A stretch of DNA of 38,446 nucleotides from Lachnospiraceae bacterium (GTDB lineage: Bacteria; Bacillota; Clostridia; Lachnospirales; Lachnospiraceae). The stretch lies in the NCBI GenBank assembly GCA_028693705.1, contig JAQUUX010000024.1:1-38446 (forward strand), read 5' to 3'. A program made the translations under genes and the position numbers. The notes beneath the pieces were generated by a model. It ran no database searches and had not been told where the DNA came from. It was given only the letters and a program-made list of their open reading frames with translations. Positions 1 through 9,763 of this stretch are shown in pieces (position 1 is the stretch's first letter; every line of letters starts with the position of its first letter).

Positions 1-13
1 AGTGTACAAATGA

Positions 14-42
14 TTGCGGGACAATAAAATGTTCTGTATAAT
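14..42 (+). promoter_or_regulatory. sigma-A type promoter of the chemotaxis receptor gene
   Basis: A TTGCGG -35 (14-19) and a perfect TATAAT -10 (37-42) are 17 bases apart. The start codon is about 58 bases downstream and preceded by GGAGG at 91-95. I see no sigma-28 style promoter, which many motility genes use. The -35 matches consensus only in its first three bases, so strength is uncertain. Confidence 0.5.
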
Positions 43-100
43 GAAAAATATGTAAAAAAGGTGAATAATACATAAAATTGCGTGAAATCAGGAGGACTAA

Positions 101-1777
101 ATGAAGAATTTACAGGAGTTGAAAATTGCAAAAAGGTTAAAGAAAGTATTTATGTTACTGGTAGTGCTGATTTTTGTTTCTTCCATTTTTGCGTTGATCA
201 GCTTTCAGATCATCGGAAGCAATATGACACAGTTTTATAATGTTCAGTATGAGACAACGAAAGATCAGATGGAGATCCGTAAGGATGTGCAGACAATCAA
301 TAAGAGAATTCTGTGGGCGGCTCTATGTGTGGATCCGGAAGTTACACAGGAACAGAGAACAGAGTTTGAAGAACGCTTTGTGAAAATTCAGAATTATATG
401 GCTGTAATCGGAGAAAATCTTAATGATCAGGCAACCACTGATCAGATGCTTAGTGCATTCCAGGCTTTCTCAGATGGCACCTATTATTTCCTGGATTTAA
501 TTGATACAGGTGATGTTGACGCAGCAATTGAATATTACAATACTACATATAATGATGTTTCAGAGGCACTTGCTGACACGCTGGATGCAACAGGCGAAAT
601 GTCAGATGCGGATGCAGCAGGAGTGTATCGTAACAGTATTATCGTACAGGTTGTAGCTACCATTATTTTGCTGATCATCTCCGGCATTTCATTACTGGCA
701 GCGATTCGTCAGGGTAATAAGGTTTCTAAGAGCATCGTAGATCCGTTAAAAGAAATCGAAGAAGCCTCCAAGAAACTGGCAGCCGGTGATCTGAAGTTTG
801 CTATCGATTATGAATCCCAGGATGAAATCGGTCAGGTGGCAGAGAGTCTGAGAACTTCCGTGGCACAGTTTGCAGATATTATTTCAGATATTGATTATGT
901 TATGACAGAAATGGCAGAAGGCAAGTTTAACCAGAGTTTCAAACACGAATTTGTGGGTGATTTCCAGAATATCAAAACTGCTACAGAGAACTTCACTGAG
1001 AAGATATCAGACAGTTTGGACAGAATTGGAGAAGTAGCAAATCAGGTTTCCAGCGGTTCCGGACAGATTGCAGAGGCTGCACAGACACTGGCAGAAGGTG
1101 CAACCGACCAGGCTGGTATTATTGAAGAGTTATCAGCTACAGCTTCTAATATTACACAGCGTATCGTAGATAATGCTGATAATGCGAACATCATTAGCAA
1201 AGAAGTTGAAAATGTGGCTGACAGCATTGCCAATGAAGATGAAAAAATGCAGAAGGTTGTGGATGCCATGGATACCATCCAGGAGACCTTTAAGGCAATT
1301 GGAAAGATTATTGATACCATTAATGATATTGCGTCTCAGACAAATCTGCTGGCATTGAATGCTTCCATTGAGGCAGCAAGAGCGGGCGAGGCAGGCAAGG
1401 GCTTTGCAGTAGTAGCTGATCAGGTCAGCGCGTTGGCAAGTCAGAGTGCTGAGGCAGTAAGAGAGTCCAACCAGTACATTACAGCTTCTTTGAAAGCTGT
1501 TGAAGAAGGCAAACTGGTAGCAGATGATGCAGCCAATGATCTGCGTGAGGTAGTAACAGGTGCCAAAGCGATTACAGAAAAGGTAGACAGTATTGCCATA
1601 GCTTCTAAAGAGCAGGCTGATGCTGTGAAGGAAATTGAAACAGGTATTGAACAGATAGCCCAGGTAGTGGAGACCAATGCAGCTACTGCAGAGGAAAGCT
1701 CAGCTTCCAGTGAGGAATTGACCAGCGAAGCACAATCTTTGAAAGAATTAATTTATCAGTTTGAGTTAAAGAAATAG
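101..1777 (+). CDS. methyl-accepting chemotaxis protein (transmembrane receptor)
   Basis: A membrane chemoreceptor of 558 aa that would sense an extracellular ligand and control CheA/CheW kinase activity. An N-terminal transmembrane helix (about residues 15-37) is followed by a mostly helical sensor region to about residue 176, resembling the four-helix-bundle MCP type. A second transmembrane helix lies at about 178-201, a HAMP domain at about 204-257, and a long cytoplasmic coiled-coil signalling domain after that. The highly conserved hairpin tip is at about 407-445 ([18 protein letters not shown]). There is no C-terminal CheR/CheB-tethering pentapeptide. No che or flagellar genes are next to it; it sits alone upstream of the rimP operon. 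The start is fixed by GGAGG at 91-95. The ligand cannot be told from sequence. Confidence 0.95.
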   Translation: MKNLQELKIAKRLKKVFMLLVVLIFVSSIFALISFQIIGSNMTQFYNVQYETTKDQMEIRKDVQTINKRILWAALCVDPEVTQEQRTEFEERFVKIQNYMAVIGENLNDQATTDQMLSAFQAFSDGTYYFLDLIDTGDVDAAIEYYNTTYNDVSEALADTLDATGEMSDADAAGVYRNSIIVQVVATIILLIISGISLLAAIRQGNKVSKSIVDPLKEIEEASKKLAAGDLKFAIDYESQDEIGQVAESLRTSVAQFADIISDIDYVMTEMAEGKFNQSFKHEFVGDFQNIKTATENFTEKISDSLDRIGEVANQVSSGSGQIAEAAQTLAEGATDQAGIIEELSATASNITQRIVDNADNANIISKEVENVADSIANEDEKMQKVVDAMDTIQETFKAIGKIIDTINDIASQTNLLALNASIEAARAGEAGKGFAVVADQVSALASQSAEAVRESNQYITASLKAVEEGKLVADDAANDLREVVTGAKAITEKVDSIAIASKEQADAVKEIETGIEQIAQVVETNAATAEESSASSEELTSEAQSLKELIYQFELKK

Positions 1778-1788
1778 GTTAAAGAGAG

Positions 1789-1806
1789 AAAAAACTTAGT
1801 TTTTTG
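1789..1806 (+). terminator. weak A/T hairpin after the MCP gene
   Basis: AAAAAAC (1789-1795), loop TTA, GTTTTTT (1799-1805). The stem has only one G-C pair, but the U-run is part of it. It lies 11 bases after the MCP stop and just upstream of the next promoter, so it may act as a terminator. The weak stem keeps confidence low. Confidence 0.35.
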
Positions 1807-1815
1807 CAAGAAACC

Positions 1816-1844
1816 TTGCAAGAATCAGTATTTCGTGGTATAGT
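1816..1844 (+). promoter_or_regulatory. promoter of the rimP-nusA-infB operon
   Basis: TTGCAA (1816-1821) and TATAGT (1839-1844) are separated by 17 bases, and a TG one base upstream of the -10 (1836-1837) makes it an extended -10. A direct repeat TTGCAAGAA occurs at 1804-1812 and 1816-1824, the second copy overlapping the -35. Predicted transcription start is near 1851, giving an untranslated leader of about 117 bases. Confidence 0.7.
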
Positions 1845-1870
1845 AGCAATGTTATAAGGTACTAATGGAT

Positions 1871-1895
1871 AAGAGTGGACGTTCGTTCCACTCTT
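1871..1895 (+). promoter_or_regulatory. stem-loop in the leader of the rimP operon
   Basis: A perfect 9-bp stem AAGAGTGGA (1871-1879) / TCCACTCTT (1887-1895) with a 7-base loop, CGTTCGT. It begins about 20 bases after the predicted transcription start and is followed by a pyrimidine-rich tract (TTCTTATT). It could be a partial attenuator, a protein-binding hairpin or a 5' stability element. Its role is not established here. Confidence 0.5.
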
Positions 1896-1967
1896 TCTTA
1901 TTGTAATAGAGTACCAAAAGAAGCAAGCGGAACTACAATTGAATATAGGAAAGGAACAGGTGAACAG

Positions 1968-2432
1968 ATGTCTAAAAGAGAGACATATGAAACCAGGTTT
2001 GAAGAGATTCTGAAGCCGATTGCAGAAGCCAACCATGTGGAAATATATGATGTGGAATATGTAAAAGAAGGCGCAGACTATTATCTACGAGCTTTTATTG
2101 ACAAGGAAGGCGGCGTTACAATCGGGGATTGTGAAGCAGTAAACCGAGTGCTGTCAGATCGAATGGATGAAGAAGATTTTATTGAAGATGGTTATATTTT
2201 AGAGGTTAGCAGTCCGGGACTGGGAAGAGCATTAAAAAAAGACCGCCATCTGGAAAAGAGTTTAGGGGAAGAGGTTGAACTGAAAACCTACAAACCGATT
2301 GATGGATCAAAAGAATTTAACGGTGTGTTAAAGGCATTTGATGCAGACACCATAACAATACAGATTGAAGAAACAGACACAATTTTTAAACGGCCTGATA
2401 TTTCTATGGTCCGGCTGGCATTGGACTTTTAA
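1968..2432 (+). CDS. rimP: ribosome maturation factor RimP
   Basis: RimP (154 aa) binds the 30S subunit and is needed for its late maturation. The protein has the two-part RimP fold: an N-terminal alpha/beta domain carrying the family signature (VEYVKEGADYYLRAFIDKEG, then GGVTIGDCEAVNR and VSSPGLGRAL) and a C-terminal SH3-like barrel that contains the VELKTYKPIDG strand. The open frame extends upstream to 1875, but the start is placed at the ATG at 1968 because AGGTGA (1958-1963) precedes it and homologues begin at this point; the upstream codons lie over the leader hairpin. First gene of the nusA-infB operon; nusA follows after 22 bases. Confidence 0.95.
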   Translation: MSKRETYETRFEEILKPIAEANHVEIYDVEYVKEGADYYLRAFIDKEGGVTIGDCEAVNRVLSDRMDEEDFIEDGYILEVSSPGLGRALKKDRHLEKSLGEEVELKTYKPIDGSKEFNGVLKAFDADTITIQIEETDTIFKRPDISMVRLALDF

Positions 2433-2454
2433 AATAGGAGGACAAAAGGAAAAA

Positions 2455-3651
2455 ATGAACAAAGAATTAATGGAAGCACTGGATATTCTGGAAAAAGAAA
2501 AGGAAATCAGTAAAGATTCTTTATTTGAGGCGATTGAAAATTCTCTGCTCACTGCATGCAAAAATCACTTTGGCAAAGCAGATAACATTAAAGTAGAAAT
2601 TGACAGGGAAACCTGCGATTTCCTCTGCTATGCTGAAAAGGAAGTTGTTGCTGACGAAGAAGCGGTAGAAGATGATTGTTTACAGATTTCATTAGAGGCT
2701 GCACAGCAGATTTCTAAAAAGGCACAGGTTGGTGATACCATCCATGTAGAAATCAAATCCAAGGAATTTGGACGTATTGCTACACAGAATGCCAAGAATG
2801 TAATTTTGCAGAAGATCCGCGAAGAAGAACGCAGCGTTATTTATGATCAGTATCATGAAAAAGAAAAGGATATTGTAACCGGCATCGTACAGCGTTATCT
2901 GGGTAAGAATATCAGTATCAATCTGGGTAAAGCAGATGGTATGTTAAACGAAAATGAGCAGGTTAAGACAGAACATTTCAAAGCAACAGAGCGTATTAAG
3001 GTTTATATTGTTGAAGTAAAGGATACACCTAAGGGACCAAGAATCCTGGTAAGCCGTACCCATCCGGATCTGGTAAAGAGATTATTTGAATCTGAAGTAA
3101 CAGAGATCAAAGACGGTACTGTTGAGATTAAGAGTATTGCCAGAGAAGCAGGCAGCCGTACAAAGCTTGCTGTATGGTCTAACAATCCTAATGTAGATGC
3201 AGTCGGCGCATGCGTTGGTATGAACGGAGCTCGTGTAAATGCTATTGTAGATGAACTTCGTGGTGAGAAAATTGATATTGTAAATTGGGACGAAAATCCT
3301 GGTAATCTGATTCAGAATGCATTATCACCGGCAAAGATTGTTGCGGTTTTCGCTGATCCGGATGAAAGAACTGCTAAGGTTGTTGTACCGGATTATCAGT
3401 TATCTCTTGCCATTGGTAAGGAAGGTCAGAACGCAAGATTGGCAGCCAGATTAACCGGCTATAAGATTGATATCAAGAGTGAGACACAGGCAAAAGATGC
3501 TCCAGGCTTCCGTTATGAGGATTATATTGATGATGAATTCGATGACGAAGAAGTGGAAAATGATGTTATAGAATCCGCAGATGAAGTATTAACCGAGGAA
3601 GCTCCTGCAGAAGAAGCAGTTGAAGAAGCATCCGCAGAGGATATGGAATAA
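2455..3651 (+). CDS. nusA: transcription termination/antitermination factor NusA
   Basis: NusA (398 aa) binds RNA polymerase and the nascent RNA and affects pausing, termination and antitermination with NusB and NusG. Domains in order: N-terminal polymerase-binding domain (1 to about 130), S1 (about 138-205), KH1 (about 228-290) and KH2 (about 308-341, SLAIGKEGQNARLAARLTGY), then a strongly acidic tail of about 50 residues. The E. coli-type C-terminal acidic repeats are absent, as usual in Firmicutes. An open frame continues upstream to 2365 but overlaps rimP; ATG 2455 is chosen because AGGAGGA lies at 2436-2442 and homologues begin MNKEL. Co-transcribed with rimP. Confidence 0.96.
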   Translation: MNKELMEALDILEKEKEISKDSLFEAIENSLLTACKNHFGKADNIKVEIDRETCDFLCYAEKEVVADEEAVEDDCLQISLEAAQQISKKAQVGDTIHVEIKSKEFGRIATQNAKNVILQKIREEERSVIYDQYHEKEKDIVTGIVQRYLGKNISINLGKADGMLNENEQVKTEHFKATERIKVYIVEVKDTPKGPRILVSRTHPDLVKRLFESEVTEIKDGTVEIKSIAREAGSRTKLAVWSNNPNVDAVGACVGMNGARVNAIVDELRGEKIDIVNWDENPGNLIQNALSPAKIVAVFADPDERTAKVVVPDYQLSLAIGKEGQNARLAARLTGYKIDIKSETQAKDAPGFRYEDYIDDEFDDEEVENDVIESADEVLTEEAPAEEAVEEASAEDME

Positions 3652-3675
3652 AGCGGTATCAAAGGAAGGAACAGT

Positions 3676-3948
3676 ATGGGTAAGAAGATTCCCTTGAGAC
3701 AGTGTGTTGGCTGTGGTGAGATGAAAAGCAAGAAAGAAATGATGCGGGTTCTCAAAACGGCGGACAATGAAATTGTTCTGGACGTAACAGGTAAGAAGAA
3801 TGGCAGAGGTGCCTATTTATGTGTATCTGGTGATTGTTTAAAGAAAGCCAGAAAAAACAAGGGCCTGGAACGTTCGTTAAAAATAAATATCCCGGAAGCC
3901 ATATATGATAATCTTGAAAAGGAGTTTCAGGAAAATGAAGCAGAATGA
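3676..3948 (+). CDS. rnpM: YlxR family RNA-binding protein (RNase P modulator RnpM)
   Basis: A small basic protein (90 aa) of the YlxR family, encoded between nusA and infB in most Firmicutes. The family signature is visible: PLRQCVGCGEMKSK near the start, then GRGAYLCVSGDCLKKARK in the middle. The B. subtilis member has been described as a modulator of RNase P. AAGGAAGGAA upstream of ATG 3676 is the ribosome binding site. The end overlaps the next gene by 14 bases, indicating translational coupling. Confidence 0.9.
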   Translation: MGKKIPLRQCVGCGEMKSKKEMMRVLKTADNEIVLDVTGKKNGRGAYLCVSGDCLKKARKNKGLERSLKINIPEAIYDNLEKEFQENEAE

Positions 3949-4249
3949 AATATACTCCTTACTTGGATTAGCAGCTAAGGCAGGGAAAATAGTGAGCGGG
4001 GAATTCGCCGTGGAAAACGCTATTAAAAGCGGAAAAGCAGCACTTGTAATTGTTGGATCAGATGCTTCTGACAATACGAAAAAGCTTTTTCAGGATAAAT
4101 GCAAATTTTACAAAATCTCTTTTATGGAGTACGGAGAAAAAGACCAGCTGGGTCATGCAATTGGCAAAGATGTGAGATCTTCCATCGCAGTAATGGATTT
4201 TGGGTTTGCAAAAGCAATTCATAAAAAAGTAGAAGCATCGGTACGATAA
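3935..4249 (+). CDS. ylxQ: YlxQ-type L7Ae/L30e/S12e family protein
   Basis: A 104-aa protein of the L7Ae family, members of which bind kink-turn RNA. The N-terminal [30 protein letters not shown] and the following [14 protein letters not shown] are typical of the ribosomal L7Ae-like proteins encoded beside infB. The open frame runs back to 3905, but ATG 3935 is preferred: AGGAG (3919-3923) precedes it and homologues begin at this methionine. It overlaps rnpM by 14 bases and ends 19 bases before infB. Its precise role is not known. Confidence 0.88.
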   Translation: MKQNEIYSLLGLAAKAGKIVSGEFAVENAIKSGKAALVIVGSDASDNTKKLFQDKCKFYKISFMEYGEKDQLGHAIGKDVRSSIAVMDFGFAKAIHKKVEASVR

Positions 4250-4268
4250 CACGGAGGTAGTGAATTTA

Positions 4269-7200
4269 ATGTCGAAAATGAAAGTACATGAGCTTGCAAA
4301 AGAGCTGAACATGCAAAGTAAAGAAATTCTCGCTTTTTTGCAGGAAAATGGAGCCGAGGCAAAAGCCGCAGTCAGCTCTGTTGAAGATGATATGGTGGCA
4401 AAAGCCAGAAGCCGTTTCGCAGGTAATAAAAATACAGAGTCAAAACCGGTTTCCAAACCACAGGAAAGCCAGACCGCAAAACCGGCAGTAGAGAAAAAGG
4501 CTGAAGCACCGGCAGCAGAGAAAAAAGCCGAGGCACCTGTAGCAGATAGTTCTGCACAGGCAGAGGAAAATGGATCAGAGCCAAAGAAGAAAAAGAAAAT
4601 CATCTTTGTAAGCAATCCAAATAATTCGAAGATGCCAAATGGTCAGAGACCACCTGTTTCCAGTCAGAATAACAGAACCGGAAACAGCAATAATAATAAC
4701 AGTGGCAACCGTAATAATAACCGTCCTGCAGGAACCGGTTATAATAATGGTTACAACAATAACTACAATAATAATTATAACAACAATTATGGTCGTCCGG
4801 TAAAGCCACAGCCATATCGTCCTATTAAGCCAACCGTTCGTCCGAGCCAGCCTTACGAGTATGAAGAACCGGTAAAGAAAGAAACAACTACACCAGTAAC
4901 ACCCGTGCAGAATACCAATGCTCCTACAGAAAACAGACCGGCACGTACACCTGGTCAGAATTATAATAATGGAATCCAGAACAGAAGCTATGGTGACCGT
5001 CCGCAGGGAGACCGCCCAAAGGGTGACAGACCACAGAACAACAGAACTTACGGAGACAGAGGACCTAGAACATATGGAGACAGACCACAGGGTGACAGAC
5101 CGCAGGGACAGAATCGTCCATACGGTGACAGACCACAGGGACAGAACCGTCCGTACGGTGACAGACCACAGGGACAGGGGCAGAACCGCCCATACGGTGA
5201 CAGACCACAGGGACAAAACCGCCCATATGGTGACAGGCTACAGGGACAGAATCGCCCATACGGTGATAGACCGCAGGGACAGGGACAGAACCGTCCATAC
5301 GGTGACAGACCGAATTTCAACCGTGGCGACGGCGCGAATCGCCCCGCTGGTGCTGGTACTGGCAGAACTTATGCAGGCGGCCAGGGTAATGGCGCTGGTA
5401 ACAGATATCAGGGTAATAATAACCGCTTTGGCGGACAGAATGCAGGACCGGGAAATAGATTCCAGAAGCCTGGTGCAGGTAAAGGATTTACTTCTGACGC
5501 TCCACTTAAAGATGCTGAAAAGCATAGAGACGAAAAGAAGAGACAGATAGGTCAGGAAAAGGATAAGCGATCCAAGAAAGACATGATCTATGAAGAGGAA
5601 ACAAGAGCAAAGAAAGCTGGACGTTTCATCAAGCCTGAGAAGAAGATTGAAGAGGTTGTGGAAGAACAGATCAAAGTGATCACCGTTCCGGAAACCTTAA
5701 CGATTAAAGAACTAGCTGATAAGATGAAGATGCAGCCATCTGCAATTATTAAAAAACTCTTCCTTTCCGGTCAGATTGTAACAGTAAATACCGAGGTTTC
5801 CTATGAAGAGGCAGAGAATATTGCCATCGAATATGAGATCATGTGTGAAAAAGAAGTCAAAGTCGATGTTATCGAGGAACTTTTGAAGGAAGATGACGAA
5901 GATGAAGCAGAAATGATCAAGAGACCACCTGTAGTCTGTGTTATGGGTCATGTTGATCATGGTAAAACTTCCCTTCTGGATGCTGTTAGAAAAACAAATG
6001 TAACCGGTAAAGAGGCTGGTGGTATTACCCAGGCTATCGGTGCTTATATGGTAACTGTAAATGATCAGAAGATCACATTCCTGGATACACCTGGACACGA
6101 AGCATTTACTGCTATGCGTATGCGTGGTGCTAATTCTACAGATATTGCTGTATTAGTAGTTGCAGCAGATGATGGTGTTATGCCACAGACTGTAGAAGCT
6201 ATCAACCATGCAAAGGCTGCCGGTATTGAAATTATCGTTGCTGTAAATAAGATTGATAAGCCTAATGCCAATCTTGACCGTGTAAAACAGGAAATGATGG
6301 AATATGAACTGGTTCCTGTTGAATGGGGCGGATCAACTGAATTTGTTTCTGTTTCCGCAAAAACAGGAGAAGGTATCCCGGATCTGTTAGAGACCATTCT
6401 GTTAACAGCAGAGATTCTGGAATTAAAAGCCAATAAAGACAGACGTGCAAGAGGTCTTGTTATTGAAGCAAAACTGGATAAGGGACGCGGACCGGTTGCT
6501 ACTGTATTAGTACAAAAAGGTACTCTTCATGTGGGAGATTTTATTTCCGCAGGTGCAAGTCATGGTAAAGTAAGAGCCATGATTGATGACAAGGGAAGAC
6601 GTGTAAAGGAAGCAGAACCTTCTACACCGGTTGAAATCCTTGGTTTGTCAGTTGTTCCTGAAGCAGGAGACGTATTCCTGGCTCATGAAGATGATAAAAC
6701 AGCTAAATCCTATGCAGATACCTTTGTGGCTGAACACAAAGAGAAGATGCTGGCAGATACCAAGTCCAGAATGTCTCTTGATGATCTATATGAACAGATT
6801 AAAGAGGGCGATCTGAAAGAACTGAATATTATTATTAAAGCAGATGTTATGGGTTCTGTAGAGGCAGTAAAGCAGAGTCTGTTGAAATTGTCTAATGATG
6901 AAGTTGTTGTAAAATGTATTCATGGCGGCGTTGGTGCCATCAATGAGTCTGATGTTATTCTGGCATCTGCATCTTCAGCAATCATCATCGGCTTTAATGT
7001 AAGGCCTGATGTGCAGGCGAAGACAACTGCAGAGCATGAAGGCGTAGACGTTAGATTATACAATGTCATATACCAGGCAATTGAAGACGTGGAAGCTGCC
7101 ATGAAGGGTATGTTAGATCCTGTCTTTGAAGAGAAGGTAATCGGTCATGCAGAGATTCGTCAGATCTTCAAAGCATCTGCAATCGGAAACATTGCAGGTT

Positions 7201-7421
7201 CTTATGTAATGGATGGTAATATCCAAAGAGGCTGTAAGGTTCGTGTTACCAGAGAAGGAAACCAGATCTTCGAAGGCGATCTTGGATCATTGAAGCGATT
7301 TAAGGATGATGTCAAGGAAGTTAAAGAAGGATTTGAATGTGGTCTTGTATTTGACGGCTTTGACCAGATGCAGGAATTGGATATGGTAGAGGCTTATATC
7401 ATGGTAGAAGTACCAAGATAG
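4269..7421 (+). CDS. infB: translation initiation factor IF-2 with giant low-complexity N-terminal arm
   Basis: IF2 recruits fMet-tRNA to the 30S subunit and promotes subunit joining by GTP hydrolysis. At 1050 aa it is much longer than the roughly 716 aa of B. subtilis IF2. Residues 1-55 are the IF2_N domain. Then follow a Lys/Ala/Pro/Glu region, an Asn-rich stretch (about 131-178) and an Arg/Gly/Pro/Gln repeat region (about 240-347). A second IF2_N-like domain lies at about 472-525. The GTPase has G1 GHVDHGKT (560-567), DTPG (606-609) and NKID (660-663). The conserved beta-barrel and C-terminal domains are complete. The frame also allows GTG at 4260, but that is 2 bases from GGAGG (4253-4257); ATG 4269 has normal spacing. 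Confidence 0.96.
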   Translation: MSKMKVHELAKELNMQSKEILAFLQENGAEAKAAVSSVEDDMVAKARSRFAGNKNTESKPVSKPQESQTAKPAVEKKAEAPAAEKKAEAPVADSSAQAEENGSEPKKKKKIIFVSNPNNSKMPNGQRPPVSSQNNRTGNSNNNNSGNRNNNRPAGTGYNNGYNNNYNNNYNNNYGRPVKPQPYRPIKPTVRPSQPYEYEEPVKKETTTPVTPVQNTNAPTENRPARTPGQNYNNGIQNRSYGDRPQGDRPKGDRPQNNRTYGDRGPRTYGDRPQGDRPQGQNRPYGDRPQGQNRPYGDRPQGQGQNRPYGDRPQGQNRPYGDRLQGQNRPYGDRPQGQGQNRPYGDRPNFNRGDGANRPAGAGTGRTYAGGQGNGAGNRYQGNNNRFGGQNAGPGNRFQKPGAGKGFTSDAPLKDAEKHRDEKKRQIGQEKDKRSKKDMIYEEETRAKKAGRFIKPEKKIEEVVEEQIKVITVPETLTIKELADKMKMQPSAIIKKLFLSGQIVTVNTEVSYEEAENIAIEYEIMCEKEVKVDVIEELLKEDDEDEAEMIKRPPVVCVMGHVDHGKTSLLDAVRKTNVTGKEAGGITQAIGAYMVTVNDQKITFLDTPGHEAFTAMRMRGANSTDIAVLVVAADDGVMPQTVEAINHAKAAGIEIIVAVNKIDKPNANLDRVKQEMMEYELVPVEWGGSTEFVSVSAKTGEGIPDLLETILLTAEILELKANKDRRARGLVIEAKLDKGRGPVATVLVQKGTLHVGDFISAGASHGKVRAMIDDKGRRVKEAEPSTPVEILGLSVVPEAGDVFLAHEDDKTAKSYADTFVAEHKEKMLADTKSRMSLDDLYEQIKEGDLKELNIIIKADVMGSVEAVKQSLLKLSNDEVVVKCIHGGVGAINESDVILASASSAIIIGFNVRPDVQAKTTAEHEGVDVRLYNVIYQAIEDVEAAMKGMLDPVFEEKVIGHAEIRQIFKASAIGNIAGSYVMDGNIQRGCKVRVTREGNQIFEGDLGSLKRFKDDVKEVKEGFECGLVFDGFDQMQELDMVEAYIMVEVPR
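4993..5309 (+). repeat. in-frame tandem repeat within infB
   Basis: Six copies of a unit encoding NRPYGDR(P/L)QGQ start at 5112, 5145, 5184, 5217, 5250 and 5289. The periods are 33, 39, 33, 33 and 39 bases, all multiples of three, so copy number can change without breaking the frame; the 39-base units carry an extra Gly-Gln. Looser GDRPQGD-type copies precede them from about 4993. Third-base differences show the copies are not all identical. Spurious long frames on both strands here are a by-product of the repeat. Confidence 0.9.
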
Positions 7422-7470
7422 AAAATGTCTTTGCCGGGTAGTACACCTGGTAGACAGGTAGGAGAAATCA

Positions 7471-7851
7471 ATGCGTAAAAACAGTATTAAAAATACGAGA
7501 ATCAATGGGGAAGTTCAGAAGGTATTAGCTGAAATTATCCGTGGTGGTATTAAAGATCCACGGATTCACCCATTGACCTCAGTTATAGATGTGGAAGTTG
7601 CACCTGATCTGAAGACCTGTAAGGCATGGATCAGTGTGCTGGGAGATGATGAAGCGGTAAAGGATACACTGGCAGGTTTGAACAGCGCGGAAGGTTATAT
7701 TCGCAGACAGCTTGCAAAGACCATTAATCTCCGGAATACACCGGAAATTCGTTTTATCATGGATCAGTCAATTGCCTATGGCGTTTCCATGTCAAAGAAA
7801 ATTGACGATGTAATACAGGATATGGATCATACCAAGGAAGGACAGGAGTAA
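7471..7851 (+). CDS. rbfA: 30S ribosome-binding factor A
   Basis: RbfA (126 aa) binds the 30S subunit and assists 16S rRNA 5' processing and cold adaptation. The KH-type fold is recognisable: an N-terminal helix with RINGEVQKVLAEIIRGGIKDPR, a central VEVAPDLKTCKAWISVLGD strand region, and a C-terminal LRNTPEIRFIMDQSIAYG motif. Length and sequence are normal. TAGGAGA ten bases upstream supports ATG 7471. The gene follows infB by 49 bases and is followed within 3 bases by the DHH phosphoesterase gene, the usual Firmicute order. Confidence 0.95.
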   Translation: MRKNSIKNTRINGEVQKVLAEIIRGGIKDPRIHPLTSVIDVEVAPDLKTCKAWISVLGDDEAVKDTLAGLNSAEGYIRRQLAKTINLRNTPEIRFIMDQSIAYGVSMSKKIDDVIQDMDHTKEGQE

Positions 7852-7854
7852 GTC

Positions 7855-8802
7855 ATGTTCAATTTGCTGGAAGAATGTAAAAATGCGGAAAGCATTGGTA
7901 TTAGCGGACATATCAGACCAGATGGGGATTGTGTGGGTTCCACACTTTCCCTTTATCTGTATCTGAAAAAGGTTTATCCGGGGAAGAAAATTCAGTTATT
8001 TCTGGAGCCTTTACCGGATTTTTATCAATGCTTAAAAAGTATAGAAGAAATACGGACAAGTTATGAAACCAATATAGCAAAATTCGATGTATTTTTTGCC
8101 GTTGATTGTGGAAAAGACAGGCTGGGAAAAGCAGAGACATTTTTTGATCAGGCTGTGAAGAAAATCAATATTGACCATCATATCAGCAATACCGGTACCG
8201 GTGATCTGAATTATATTGTGCCGGATGCCAGCAGTGCCAGTGAACTGGTGTATGATCTGATCGATCCTGTATATCTGGATGAGGATATTGCCAAAACTAT
8301 TTATCTTGGTATCATACATGATACCGGTGTGTTCCAGTATTCCAACACAAGTCCTAAAACGCTGGAGACAGCTGCAAAACTTATTGCTTTTGGATTTGAT
8401 TTTCCCAAGCTGATTGATGAGACATTTTATGAGAAAACCTATGATCAGAACCGTATTCTTGGAGAGACGATCATGAATAGCCGTATTTTCTTAAATGGAG
8501 CATGTATTGCCGGAATTGTGTCCAAAGAGCAGATGGAACATTATCATGTTGGCGGAAAAGAACTGGATGGTATTGTAAATCAGCTTAGAATCACTAAAGG
8601 GGTAGAATGTGCGATTTTCTTATATGAGCTGGAAACGGGTGAGTACAAAGCCAGCCTCCGCTCTAATAGTAAGGTGAATGTTTCGGAAATTGCCGGATTA
8701 TTTGGCGGTGGCGGTCATATTAGAGCCGCCGGCTGTTCTTTGAAGGGTACACCGGAACAGATACTCGATCAGCTGGTAGAACAGATCGGAAAACAGATAT
8801 AG
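7855..8802 (+). CDS. nrnA: DHH/DHHA1 bifunctional nanoRNase / pAp phosphatase
   Basis: A DHH-family phosphoesterase (315 aa) of the NrnA type, which degrades oligoribonucleotides of a few residues and can dephosphorylate pAp. The metal-binding motifs are visible: HIRPDGDCVGS near the N-terminus, VDCGK, the DHH triplet at residues 107-109, and HDTGVFQYSN. The C-terminal DHHA1 domain has the nucleotide-binding GGGGH at 284-288. It starts 3 bases after rbfA and precedes truB. Members of this family may also act on cyclic dinucleotide breakdown products; sequence alone does not separate these activities. Confidence 0.9.
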   Translation: MFNLLEECKNAESIGISGHIRPDGDCVGSTLSLYLYLKKVYPGKKIQLFLEPLPDFYQCLKSIEEIRTSYETNIAKFDVFFAVDCGKDRLGKAETFFDQAVKKINIDHHISNTGTGDLNYIVPDASSASELVYDLIDPVYLDEDIAKTIYLGIIHDTGVFQYSNTSPKTLETAAKLIAFGFDFPKLIDETFYEKTYDQNRILGETIMNSRIFLNGACIAGIVSKEQMEHYHVGGKELDGIVNQLRITKGVECAIFLYELETGEYKASLRSNSKVNVSEIAGLFGGGGHIRAAGCSLKGTPEQILDQLVEQIGKQI

Positions 8803-8812
8803 GGAGAGACCA

Positions 8813-9739
8813 GTGTACAACGGAATAATCAATATATACAAGGAAGCAGGTTTTACTTCATTTGATGTAATTGCTAAATTACGCGGTATTTTAAAACAGA
8901 AGAAAATGGGACATACCGGGACCCTGGATCCGGAAGCGGTGGGTGTACTGCCTGTTTGTCTGGGAAATGGAACCAAACTCTGTGATCTGCTCATGGATCA
9001 TGACAAGGAATATGTAGCGGTAATGCAGTTGGGAGTGACCACGGATACTCAGGATATGACAGGACAGATCCTGTCCCAGAAAAAGGTAACTTGCGATGAA
9101 ACACAATTGCGGGAAGCTGTTTTGTCCTATGTGGGAGGCTATGATCAGGTGCCGCCAATGTATTCTGCATGCAAGGTAAATGGAAAAAAGCTCTATGAGC
9201 TGGCAAGACAGGGATTGGAAATAGAGAGAAAATCCAGACCGGTACAGATAATGGAAATTGAGATTCAGACCAAAGATATTATGGCAGAATTGATGAAAGA
9301 AGCGCCGGAGATTACAATTAGGGTTGCCTGTGGAAAAGGAACCTATATTCGTACTTTGATTCATGATATAGGAGAAAAACTTGGGTGTGGCGCGGCTATG
9401 AAAAGCCTGGTACGTACAAAAGTGGGCAGCTTTTCTATAGAGGAAGCCAAAACCTTATCTGAAATAGAAGAAATACAGTCAGAAAATCGAATTGCAGATA
9501 TTCTGATTGCGGTAGATGATATGTTCCCGAAAATGCCTAAAATCATTGTAAAAACTGAATTTCAGAAGTTGCTGGATAATGGAAATGCTGTCCGGGATGC
9601 CATGGTTATGAAGGAAAAGGATATGACAGATGGTGAAGAAGTGAGGATTTACAGCGAAGCAGGAAATTTTTTCGGAATTTACAGCTATAGACAGGAAGAA
9701 AATTGTTTTCGTCCTGTGAAAATGTTTATAAATCAGTAA
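8813..9739 (+). CDS. truB: tRNA pseudouridine-55 synthase TruB
   Basis: TruB (308 aa) isomerises U55 in the T-loop of tRNAs. The catalytic motif HTGTLDPEAVGVLP contains the nucleophile Asp39. Further conserved elements include the KEYVAVMQLGVTTDTQDMTG strand, PPMYSACKVNGKKLYELARQG, and CGKGTYIRTLIHDIGEKLGCGA; a short PUA-like C-terminal part completes the protein. The start is GTG at 8813, eleven bases after nrnA, supported by AGGGAGAG at 8801-8808. Part of the same operon. Confidence 0.95.
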   Translation: MYNGIINIYKEAGFTSFDVIAKLRGILKQKKMGHTGTLDPEAVGVLPVCLGNGTKLCDLLMDHDKEYVAVMQLGVTTDTQDMTGQILSQKKVTCDETQLREAVLSYVGGYDQVPPMYSACKVNGKKLYELARQGLEIERKSRPVQIMEIEIQTKDIMAELMKEAPEITIRVACGKGTYIRTLIHDIGEKLGCGAAMKSLVRTKVGSFSIEEAKTLSEIEEIQSENRIADILIAVDDMFPKMPKIIVKTEFQKLLDNGNAVRDAMVMKEKDMTDGEEVRIYSEAGNFFGIYSYRQEENCFRPVKMFINQ

Positions 9740-9763
9740 GAAATACAGTTACGGAGAGCAAAA

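Noticed and set aside
1042-1677. Minus-strand reading frames inside the MCP gene
   Set aside because: Shadows of the coding strand's codon use; no start signals and no recognisable protein.
5112-5309. CRISPR-like array
   Set aside because: The repeats are contiguous, in frame with infB, have no unique spacers and encode a protein repeat.
4575-5550. Long reading frames on the minus strand and in the second plus frame across infB
   Set aside because: They follow the Asn-rich and tandem-repeat DNA of infB, have repetitive low-complexity products, no ribosome binding sites and no family resemblance.
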